DNA from: Pseudomonadota bacterium
Lineage (GTDB): Bacteria > Pseudomonadota > Gammaproteobacteria > Burkholderiales > Methylophilaceae
Reading direction: 5' to 3'
NCBI GenBank assembly: GCA_029556915.1
Contig: JAKQIT010000111.1
Coordinates: 159,105 to 223,104 of the forward strand
DNA: 64,000 bases
Part shown: piece by piece, positions 1-6,530 of the stretch
Layout of the letters: each line of letters begins with the position of its first letter
Numbering within the stretch: the first letter of the stretch is position 1
Position numbers and translations under genes: made by a program
The notes under the pieces: model-generated
What the model saw: the letters and a program-made list of their open reading frames with translations, nothing else
The model's database searches: none
Told to the model about the DNA's origin: nothing

Positions 1-148
1 AAGCATCTTCTGCAAGTTGAATATTTGCGGGTGATTTAGCATCCACAACCACTACCGAATATCCTGCCTGACGCATTGCTACTGCCGCAGATAACCCCAC
101 TAAGCCTGCACCAATAATGGTTACATCTGTTTTAATTGTTTCGCTCAT
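1..148 (-). CDS. FAD-dependent ubiquinone hydroxylase, N-terminal part (UbiI/VisC-like), cut by window start
   Basis: Only the first 49 codons are in the window. They read into a classic N-terminal FAD-binding Rossmann fold: a short beta strand followed by the dinucleotide motif GAGLVGLSAAVAM and a second strand ending VVVVDA. This is the start of the flavoprotein monooxygenase family that hydroxylates the ubiquinone ring (UbiH/UbiI/UbiF). The ATG overlaps the stop of the upstream ubiH by ATGA, so the two are translationally coupled. The order pepP-ubiH-second hydroxylase matches the E. coli pepP-ubiH-ubiI (visC) operon, which is why I lean to a UbiI-type enzyme. The residues that would separate UbiI from UbiF or UbiM lie outside the window. 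Confidence 0.8.
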   Translation of the reverse strand, partial: MSETIKTDVTIIGAGLVGLSAAVAMRQAGYSVVVVDAKSPANIQLAEDA

Positions 149-1308
149 TTGCCAAAACTCATTTTACGCACCAAGTGCTTTTTAACTGGTTTAATTACAT
201 CAAATAAGCCTAAACCCACACTTCGAATCGCTGGTAAGCCGATAATGTCATTTGAAAATACATTGACTAAAAAGTCGGTAAATAACAGGCCATTTTTGGT
301 ATCCGTTTTGCGCTCCGCGCGATAATTAGCAAGCATCTCTGCGCTGCCCAATGGTGCGCTTGCTTCTGAGATATGCTTTGCCAGCACTTGTGCATCACGA
401 ATGCCCACATTAAACCCCTGCCCTGCTACTGGGTGCATGGTTTGCGCGGCATTGCCAATCACCACTAAATGTTGCATATCACTTTCCTGCAACTTAGATA
501 ATTTAAGCGGGAAGGTCATGCGTTTTTCTACGCTTAAAAAGCGCCCAACGCGATCGCCAAATTGCGCGTGAAATTGCGCTAAAAATTCGGCATCACTTAA
601 ATCTAACAACGGCGCAATGACTTCTTTTTTGCCCGTCCAGACCAACGAAAAGTCATGCGCACCATTGGGCAGCAACGCCATGGGGCCTTGCGGTGTAAAC
701 CGCTCATAGGCAATGTTGTTGTGTGACAACTCTGCGCGCACTTTGCTAATCAACGCATCGTGACCATATTCTTTGGTGTCGCGCTTGAGGCCAGCCACTT
801 CTTCTAAGCTTCGCCCACCATCGGCCAGCACCGCCAGTACACTGCTTAACTCAAATGACTCGCCTTGCCGCAAATAGCGCACCGTGGCTGCGAGTTCATT
901 ATGCGTAATGGCTTCCGCCTGCGCTTCATCAATCACCTTTATGCAGAAAAACTCAGACATGGCCGCATTTAGCGCGGTGCACAATGCGCCGTATGAAAGC
1001 ACATAGCCTAGTGCCTCTTGATTGTAATCTTGCGCTTTTAAAAGGCTGCGCCCAAAGCTACCTTTTTGCGACACGTGTATGGTGTTAATCGCTGTGGCTT
1101 GCGCGGCGACTGATTGCCAAATACCCAAGCCATCAAAAATACGTTTCGTGCCATAAGACAAGGCCAGCGCTCGCGTATCAAGGTTCGCCGCACCTTGTTT
1201 ACGCGCCTCAAGCACCGTGCTGGCAATGTTTTGTTTAGCCAGCAACAAGGCCAACACCATGCCAACAGGGCCACCACCAACAATCAAAATGTCTTCAGTT
1301 TTAGCCAT
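145..1308 (-). CDS. ubiH: Ubiquinone biosynthesis FAD-dependent monooxygenase UbiH
   Basis: A 387-residue flavoprotein monooxygenase expected to hydroxylate a carbon of the polyprenyl-phenol ring during aerobic ubiquinone synthesis. The FAD ADP-binding motif GGGPVGMVLALLLAKQ is at residues 11-26. The second FAD-contact motif GNAAQTMHPVAGQGFN lies in the C-terminal third, followed by GIRDAQVLAKHI. Length is typical of the family. The gene sits between pepP (1-bp TAATG overlap upstream) and a second hydroxylase (ATGA overlap downstream), the arrangement known from E. coli. Assignment as UbiH rather than another paralogue rests on this position. ubiE, ubiJ and ubiB of the same pathway lie about 55 kb away in this window. 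Confidence 0.85.
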   Translation of the reverse strand: MAKTEDILIVGGGPVGMVLALLLAKQNIASTVLEARKQGAANLDTRALALSYGTKRIFDGLGIWQSVAAQATAINTIHVSQKGSFGRSLLKAQDYNQEALGYVLSYGALCTALNAAMSEFFCIKVIDEAQAEAITHNELAATVRYLRQGESFELSSVLAVLADGGRSLEEVAGLKRDTKEYGHDALISKVRAELSHNNIAYERFTPQGPMALLPNGAHDFSLVWTGKKEVIAPLLDLSDAEFLAQFHAQFGDRVGRFLSVEKRMTFPLKLSKLQESDMQHLVVIGNAAQTMHPVAGQGFNVGIRDAQVLAKHISEASAPLGSAEMLANYRAERKTDTKNGLLFTDFLVNVFSNDIIGLPAIRSVGLGLFDVIKPVKKHLVRKMSFGK

Positions 1309-2630
1309 TACTGGGCCATGATACTTTCTATCTCTGCCACCGTTTTAGGTGCATCTTTGGTGATAATTTCACACCCATTTGCCGTCACCAACGCATCATC
1401 TTCAATGCGAATTCCAATATTCCAAAAGTGTTCCGGCACGTTGTCGGCGGGGCGAATATAGCAACCGGGCTCCACAGTCAGCATCATGCCAGCCTCTAAT
1501 TTGCGCCAATTCCCTTGGTTTTCTTTAGACCTAGTATCTTTGTATTCACCCGCATCATGCACATCTAGCCCTAGCCAATGGCCGGTGCGATGCATGTAAA
1601 ACTGTTTGTAATCGCCAGTTTCAAGCACGGCATCAAGGCTACCTTTGCAAAGTTTAAGATCTATAAACCCTTGCGCCAGCACATCCAGCGCGGCTTCGTG
1701 CGGTGCATTCCAGTGATTTTGCGAGCTGACCTGCGCAATCGCGGCTGCCTGCGCAGCTAACACTAATTCATACACGTCTTTTTGCGCAGCGCTAAATTTG
1801 CCGTTGACTGGGAAAGTGCGCGTAATATCGCTCGCATAGCCATCTAGCTCGCAGCCTGCATCTATCAACAATAAATCGCCATTTTTGAGCTCGCAATTAT
1901 TGGCATTGTAATGCAGTGTGCAGGCATTGGCGCCACCCGCCACAATGCTGGTGTACGCTGGCGCTTGCGCGCCTTTGCGATAAAACTCATGCAAGAATTC
2001 CGCTTCAATTTCATATTCCATTTTGCCAGCACGCACTTTTTGCATGGCGCGCAAATGAGCGGCGGCGGCAATGCTGGCGGAACGGCGCATCACATCAATT
2101 TCATAGGCCGATTTATAAAGCCGCATTTCATCTACTAACTTACGCACATTAACCATTTCATCTGGCGCGCTAATACCTGTTCTGGTTTGCGCTTTCACTT
2201 GGTTTAGCCAACCAGTCACGCGGGCATCCCAACCGGCATCCGCACCTAAGCTATAAAACAGTTTAGATTGATTGCCTAATAATTTAGGCAGCATTTCATC
2301 AAGTTGATTAAAACTATAAGCTTCGTCAAAGCCAAACTCCGCTTTTGCCGCCTCTGCACCATAGCGAAAACCGTCCCAAATTTCGCGCTCCATGTCTTTA
2401 TCGCGACAAAATAAGATGCTTCTATTTTCTTTACCTGCCAATAAAACTAGCAAGGCTTCAGGCTCTTTAAAACCTGTTAAATAGTAAAAATAACTATCAA
2501 ATCGGTAAGGATAATGCGAATCGCGGTTGCGAATTAGCTCGGGCGCAGTGGGGATAATGGCAATGCCTTCGCCCATATTGGCGAGTAATTTTGCTCTGCG
2601 TTGTTGAAATTCTTTTAATTGAAAACTCAT
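1308..2630 (-). CDS. pepP: Xaa-Pro aminopeptidase PepP
   Basis: A 440-residue metallopeptidase (M24B) that removes an N-terminal residue preceding proline. An N-terminal AMP_N-type domain (about residues 5-130) precedes the pita-bread catalytic domain. Metal ligands and active-site segments are visible: LLIDAGCELDGYASDITRTF (two aspartates), HRTGHWLGLDVHD (histidines), VEPGCYI (glutamate) and RIEDDALVT (glutamate). Length matches the E. coli enzyme. The start overlaps the murU stop (ATGA), and the stop overlaps the ubiH start by one base, so all are probably one transcript. Cytoplasmic. Confidence 0.95.
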   Translation of the reverse strand: MSFQLKEFQQRRAKLLANMGEGIAIIPTAPELIRNRDSHYPYRFDSYFYYLTGFKEPEALLVLLAGKENRSILFCRDKDMEREIWDGFRYGAEAAKAEFGFDEAYSFNQLDEMLPKLLGNQSKLFYSLGADAGWDARVTGWLNQVKAQTRTGISAPDEMVNVRKLVDEMRLYKSAYEIDVMRRSASIAAAAHLRAMQKVRAGKMEYEIEAEFLHEFYRKGAQAPAYTSIVAGGANACTLHYNANNCELKNGDLLLIDAGCELDGYASDITRTFPVNGKFSAAQKDVYELVLAAQAAAIAQVSSQNHWNAPHEAALDVLAQGFIDLKLCKGSLDAVLETGDYKQFYMHRTGHWLGLDVHDAGEYKDTRSKENQGNWRKLEAGMMLTVEPGCYIRPADNVPEHFWNIGIRIEDDALVTANGCEIITKDAPKTVAEIESIMAQ

Positions 2631-3328
2631 GATTGCTTGACCTGTAATGTTGCATCTAGTTCACGCAAACGTTCTGGCGTACCAATATCATGCCACACGC
2701 CTTGATGATGCTCCGCAGTCGCTTGATTTTCGGCAATTGCCTGCCTGAGTAATGGCGCGAGTTTTGCGGGCTCGCCACGTGTAATACCCGCAAATAAATC
2801 TGGATGATATACGCCCACGCCTGAAAAAGTGAGCATCTGGTCGCCAGCATTTCTAAGCATACCATCATGTATGGCAAAATCACCTTTTGGGTGCTGTGGC
2901 GGGTTATTCACCAGCACCAAATGCGCCCGAGGATTTTTGATGCCTCTGCAAGCCTCATGGTTACTGGCTTGCAGGGCAGTGCTTTGGAAGTTGATGTCGG
3001 TAAACACATCCCCATTCACTACTAAAAATGGTTCATCCCCCAATAAAGGCAGCGCATTGGCAATGCCACCAGCAGTTTCTAAAGCCACTTTTTCAGGGCT
3101 GTATTGAATGTGCACGCCCCATTGTTTGCCATCGCCCAGCGCGTCTTCAATTTGCTGGCCTAAGTGCGCATGGTTAATTACAAGTTCCGCAAACCCTGCT
3201 TGCACCAAACGTTCGATATGCCACACTATCAGCGGTTTGCCACCCACCTTTAATAAAGGTTTGGGCGTGTGGTCAGTTAAAGGGCGCATCCGTTCACCCC
3301 GCCCAGCGGCTAAAATCATGGCTTTCAT
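2627..3328 (-). CDS. murU: N-acetylmuramate alpha-1-phosphate uridylyltransferase MurU
   Basis: A 233-residue sugar-phosphate nucleotidyltransferase. The N-terminal signature MILAAGRGERMRPLT and the lysine-containing PKPLLKVGGKPL segment define the NTP-transferase family, and VVNGDVF is the metal-binding strand. MurU makes UDP-MurNAc from MurNAc-1-phosphate in the peptidoglycan recycling route of Pseudomonas and many beta/gammaproteobacteria, bypassing de novo synthesis. The kinase partner AmgK is encoded at 5382-6398, also on the minus strand and upstream. In most genomes amgK and murU are directly adjacent; here four small genes separate them. A generic glucose-1-phosphate thymidylyltransferase-like role is the alternative, but the amgK/lptD context favours MurU. 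Confidence 0.85.
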   Translation of the reverse strand: MKAMILAAGRGERMRPLTDHTPKPLLKVGGKPLIVWHIERLVQAGFAELVINHAHLGQQIEDALGDGKQWGVHIQYSPEKVALETAGGIANALPLLGDEPFLVVNGDVFTDINFQSTALQASNHEACRGIKNPRAHLVLVNNPPQHPKGDFAIHDGMLRNAGDQMLTFSGVGVYHPDLFAGITRGEPAKLAPLLRQAIAENQATAEHHQGVWHDIGTPERLRELDATLQVKQS

Positions 3329-3352
3329 ACTTTGAATGCTTTAAAAAATAAT

Positions 3353-3748
3353 TTAAGAATAGCCATGCAGTTTGAGCAGTTGCTCAAACCAATACCACAG
3401 GCCGCCTATGCTGGCCACGGCCAACACCAAGGCTAGCACAAAAAATGGCTTATCTATTGGCTCCATGTCTTTCCATGCATTTGCGCCCGTTGGCCTGCAA
3501 AATACATAATAAGTGCCTAGCACGATACAAAATGGCGCAATCATCATGGCTTTGTAAGAGTAATTAACCTTGTCCACGTGGTTAATCACATCAGCCGCAA
3601 CAAGATAAATAAAAAAGTAAGCCATAATCAATCCCAAAAACAAAATGCCAACCCCCATTAACAGCTTATTGGGTGGTTTTCTTGAATTTGCATTGTGGTA
3701 CATGTGTTGATTAATCAATACTGTATCTTCTTTTTCTTGTTGATTCAT
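3353..3748 (-). CDS. Unknown three-helix membrane protein
   Basis: A 131-residue protein of no family I recognise. A polar N-terminus of about 28 residues is followed by three hydrophobic segments at roughly 29-52, 67-83 and 101-121, so it should be an integral inner-membrane protein. It starts three bases after the stop of the zinc-ribbon protein upstream, so the two are almost certainly cotranscribed and perhaps function together. It lies in the small gene island between murU and amgK. Confidence 0.65.
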   Translation of the reverse strand: MNQQEKEDTVLINQHMYHNANSRKPPNKLLMGVGILFLGLIMAYFFIYLVAADVINHVDKVNYSYKAMMIAPFCIVLGTYYVFCRPTGANAWKDMEPIDKPFFVLALVLAVASIGGLWYWFEQLLKLHGYS

Positions 3749-3751
3749 TGC

Positions 3752-4483
3752 TTATTTCTCCACTTTAGAAACTTCAACTTTGTAATACAAGCCTTCAGCG
3801 CCATTGAGCCCAACCACACTAAACCCTAAATCGCCCAGCTTTGCTTTTTTCATCTCAAAAATCTCATCTTTTTTAATATTTTTATCGGCGGTAGCGCCCG
3901 CATTAGCCTGTGTGTCAGCCGTGATTTTGCGTAATCTATAAGCCTTTTTAGTCTCTTCCACCACTTCAAACCGCTCAACGCCTGGGCCTTTATCTTGGCC
4001 TTGATGAAAAGTCATGTACAGGTTTTCATAACGTATCTCAATTTTATTACCCACCTGCAACGCAATATCTTGCCTATTTTCTTCGGCTAACTTTCTGGCC
4101 GCATTGTGCGCTTTAATTTCATCTTTAAATACAACAGCGAGCACAACCAAAAGTATAACGGTCGCGGTAAAAAAAATCGAAAACTTACCAAACCACGTGA
4201 TGCGCCTATAGGTTTTTTCAAGCTTGGCTTCTTTGGCGGTTTTTAAATAAAACGTCTCAATGTCATCGGTCCAATCGGTGGCTTTAAGGTCAGCATGGCA
4301 CAACTCACATCGCACACTGCCTGTAGTAATCGCGGTTACGGCATAACTCACCCATACATGCTCAATGTGCTTTTGGTACACCGTTAACTGCAAGCCCCCT
4401 TTTTGATGGCACTTTGGGCAAGTGTAGCCGCAAGCCTGCTGGTGAACAGGTACATATCTATCTTTTACCGCAATCACAAACAC
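3752..4483 (-). CDS. Unknown zinc-ribbon single-pass membrane protein
   Basis: A 243-residue protein. Two cysteine pairs, CPKC at 22-25 and CELC at 59-62, look like the knuckles of a zinc ribbon in the N-terminal cytoplasmic part. One hydrophobic helix follows at about 97-119. The remaining 120 residues are soluble and charged, presumably periplasmic, and include a lysine/aspartate-rich stretch near 195-215. No recognised family. The layout (cytosolic metal ribbon, one helix, outer domain) resembles small sensor or assembly proteins, but no function can be claimed. The three-helix membrane protein follows after 3 bp. Confidence 0.65.
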   Translation of the reverse strand: MFVIAVKDRYVPVHQQACGYTCPKCHQKGGLQLTVYQKHIEHVWVSYAVTAITTGSVRCELCHADLKATDWTDDIETFYLKTAKEAKLEKTYRRITWFGKFSIFFTATVILLVVLAVVFKDEIKAHNAARKLAEENRQDIALQVGNKIEIRYENLYMTFHQGQDKGPGVERFEVVEETKKAYRLRKITADTQANAGATADKNIKKDEIFEMKKAKLGDLGFSVVGLNGAEGLYYKVEVSKVEK

Positions 4484-4540
4484 TGATACTCCCTTTTAAA
4501 ATCAACGCATACTTGCCGATTATACGTTTTTCCATTTTTC

Positions 4541-4777
4541 TTACTGTTTAGCAGGTGATTGCACCGCCCACGCTGTTAATCGCTGGGCAATGGGCGCCAC
4601 CAACGTAATGGTAGGAAAAGCCACCACAAAAGCAAACGCCCAAGCCTTAAGCCAAATAGTCACAATATTAGGTACAAATCCCACATTAAAAATACTAATA
4701 ATGCACGACATAATACAAGACATGATGAGCGCCATAAAAAAGGCAAACACTAATTTTTGGTATCGCACAGGTATCAT
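4541..4777 (-). CDS. DUF2798 family small membrane protein
   Basis: A 78-residue protein with two hydrophobic helices, beginning MIPVRYQKLVFAFFMALIMS and containing the conserved middle pattern FNVGFVPN..WLKAWAFAF. This matches my memory of DUF2798, a two-helix membrane family of unknown function. The reading frame is open a further 32 codons upstream, but that extension is basic and unlike the family. The internal ATG at 4777 has a GAAAGGG ribosome-binding site just before it, so I chose that start. Transcribed with, or just upstream of, the zinc-ribbon gene. Confidence 0.7.
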   Translation of the reverse strand: MIPVRYQKLVFAFFMALIMSCIMSCIISIFNVGFVPNIVTIWLKAWAFAFVVAFPTITLVAPIAQRLTAWAVQSPAKQ

Positions 4778-4881
4778 TTTTTGCCCTTTCTTGCGTGTGT
4801 TTTTTGATTGCCATTTTAGCGCATTTTTTCCGCTCAAAATTTGCTTAAAAAATAGGCAAAATAAGTTGCACATCTTTTAAT

Positions 4882-4940
4882 CAGCCTGTAAGCCAGTATC
4901 TACGCGGCTTCCAGAGGTGCTTTTCTCGCTAGGAGAAAAT
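4882..4940 (+). repeat. Dispersed intergenic palindrome, copy 1
   Basis: First of thirteen copies in the window. Arms CCTGTAAGCC and GGCTTCCAGAGG surround the 11-nt loop AGTATCTACGC. The tail is followed by a separate small hairpin, TTTTCTC and GAGAAAA around gctag. It lies upstream of the DUF2798 gene, inside the island between murU and amgK. Strand is given by the direction of the CTC-containing tail. Confidence 0.8.
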
Positions 4941-4993
4941 ATGGGCGGCAAATTAGGCATTTTAAAGCATCTTAAAATCAATGCTTAACGAGC

Positions 4994-5012
4994 GTATTCT
5001 GTATCAGAATAC
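4994..5012. other. Perfect 8-bp hairpin in intergenic DNA
   Basis: GTATTCTG and CAGAATAC form a perfect inverted repeat with a TAT loop. No run of T follows on either strand, so it is not a standard terminator. It lies downstream of the minus-strand gene at 5075-5359, where it could still protect or end a transcript. No gene is visible in 4941-5074. Confidence 0.45.
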
Positions 5013-5074
5013 TTTGCATCATTTTCGCTTAAATCATATAGAGTCCGACCCATTAATTTTCGAGGCTACGCTTA

Positions 5075-5359
5075 CTATGATTGTTTAAAGGGTTTCTTGC
5101 GAATTAACCGAATTACCTTCAGCAGCGTGAAAAATAAAATGATTGCGCATAGCGTATTAACCCACATCATTGTGAATTTGTGCCTAAGAGGGGGGGTCAC
5201 GTAGCTGCTGATATAAAAATCTATTTGGGGACCAAAATACATCAAAGGATAAACAACTGAAAGCCCTAACAAATCGACAAGAACACTGCTCCAACTATCC
5301 TCTCTTCCCTTTTCAGTCAGCCATTTGTCAAACTTACATAGATACTTTTTCCCCCTCAT
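5075..5359 (-). CDS. Unknown two-helix membrane protein
   Basis: A 94-residue basic protein with hydrophobic stretches at about 26-44 and 64-83 and a lysine/arginine-rich C-terminus, consistent with a small inner-membrane protein with both ends in the cytoplasm. No recognised family. It begins 22 bp after the end of amgK on the same strand, so it may ride on the amgK transcript. It is the first gene of the island separating amgK from murU. A real gene seems likely from length and hydrophobicity, but there is no homology support. Confidence 0.5.
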   Translation of the reverse strand: MRGKKYLCKFDKWLTEKGREDSWSSVLVDLLGLSVVYPLMYFGPQIDFYISSYVTPPLRHKFTMMWVNTLCAIILFFTLLKVIRLIRKKPFKQS

Positions 5360-5381
5360 TATTTGTTACCTTTTCCAAAAA

Positions 5382-6398
5382 TCACAGCTTCAACAACTTC
5401 TTATAATTCGCATCGGGGTGTTGATCTTGCCCACTTAAACTATCGAGCAAGCGCAACATCGGCCTTAACTCTGTGTAACGCTCGCAAGCTTTGCGTAAAT
5501 AGGTCATCACCAAGGGCATGTCTTTTAAGTAGCCGTCTTTGCCATCGCGATGATATAGCCGTGCAAAAATACCCAGCACTTTAATGTGGCGTTGCGCGCC
5601 CATATATTCAAAATCTTTGTAAAACTCACTAAAGTCTTCTGGCACGGCTAAGCCAGCTTTGCGCGCGTTTTGCCAGTAGCGCACTAGCCAGTCAATAATT
5701 TGGTCTTCTTCCCAGCTAATGTAGGCATCTTTGAGTAGCGAGACTAAATCGTAGGTAATCGCGCCGTACACCGCATCTTGAAAATCCAGCACACCCGGGT
5801 TATTTTCTTGTGTAATCATCAGGTTACGTGAGTGATAGTCGCGGTGCACATACACTTGTGTTTGCGCGAGAATATTTTTATTCAGCAAGTTAAAGGTGCT
5901 AGTGAGTACCGCTAGTTGCTTTTCATCTAGGGTAACGCCCAAATGTTTGGCAATATACCAATCAGGGAAAAGTTGCATTTCACGCGTGAGCAAGGCTTCA
6001 TCATAATTTGGCAGCACATTGGGCTGGCTGGCAAGTTGCAGTTTAATTAAGGCGTTGTTGGCATCTGTATAAAGTTTGGGCGCGCTGGCATTATCCAATT
6101 GCGACAAATACGTGTCGTTGCCCAAATCATTGAGCAGCAAAAAACCCCTGTCTAAATCTTGCGCGATGACTTTGGGCACATTTAAGCCAGCTTCACCAAA
6201 CAGTTTGGCAATACGCACAAATGGCTCGCAATTTTCTTGTGGCGGTGGAGCATCCATCGCAATTAGAGTTTGATAGCTTGTGTGGACTCTAAAATATCGC
6301 CTGAAGCTCGCATCAGCCGAGGCGGTGGTGAGGGAGAAGTCGGTTTGTGGTAGGGCTGCTTTTAACCAAAGTTGAAGTTCTTGCTGTCTATTATCCAC
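5382..6398 (-). CDS. amgK: N-acetylmuramate/N-acetylglucosamine kinase AmgK
   Basis: An aminoglycoside-phosphotransferase-fold kinase that phosphorylates the anomeric carbon of MurNAc (and GlcNAc) in cell-wall recycling. Visible motifs: the catalytic loop VYVHRDYHSRNLMI and the metal-binding GVLDFQDAVYGAITYDL, with the N-terminal ASFRRYFRV segment. The open frame extends to an ATG at 6488, but that ATG lacks a Shine-Dalgarno sequence and adds 30 unconserved residues. The GTG at 6398 has AGAAAG upstream and gives 338 residues, the usual family length, so I prefer it. Divergent from lptD, the common proteobacterial arrangement; its partner murU is displaced to 2627-3328. Confidence 0.85.
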   Translation of the reverse strand: MDNRQQELQLWLKAALPQTDFSLTTASADASFRRYFRVHTSYQTLIAMDAPPPQENCEPFVRIAKLFGEAGLNVPKVIAQDLDRGFLLLNDLGNDTYLSQLDNASAPKLYTDANNALIKLQLASQPNVLPNYDEALLTREMQLFPDWYIAKHLGVTLDEKQLAVLTSTFNLLNKNILAQTQVYVHRDYHSRNLMITQENNPGVLDFQDAVYGAITYDLVSLLKDAYISWEEDQIIDWLVRYWQNARKAGLAVPEDFSEFYKDFEYMGAQRHIKVLGIFARLYHRDGKDGYLKDMPLVMTYLRKACERYTELRPMLRLLDSLSGQDQHPDANYKKLLKL

Positions 6399-6530
6399 GA
6401 CTGTCTTTCTAATGTTATATAATGCGATTTTATCACTAACGATTGTATCCATCATACTAAACTGTTTGGCTAAATTACTCGTGTTCATTCATTCTGATAT
6501 GCATTATTTAGCCGTTTTTCTACTGACTTC

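Noticed and set aside
1114-1461. Plus-strand frame across the pepP/ubiH junction
   Set aside because: Antisense shadow of two conserved genes with typical coding on the minus strand.
6394-6423. Promoter for lptD at TATAAT 6418-6423
   Set aside because: The -10 is perfect, but no acceptable -35 or extended -10 accompanies it and it would give a 100-nt leader; noted in the lptD entry only.
6399-6488. First 30 codons of the longest amgK frame
   Set aside because: No ribosome-binding site at 6488 and the added residues are not family-like; the GTG at 6398 is preferred.
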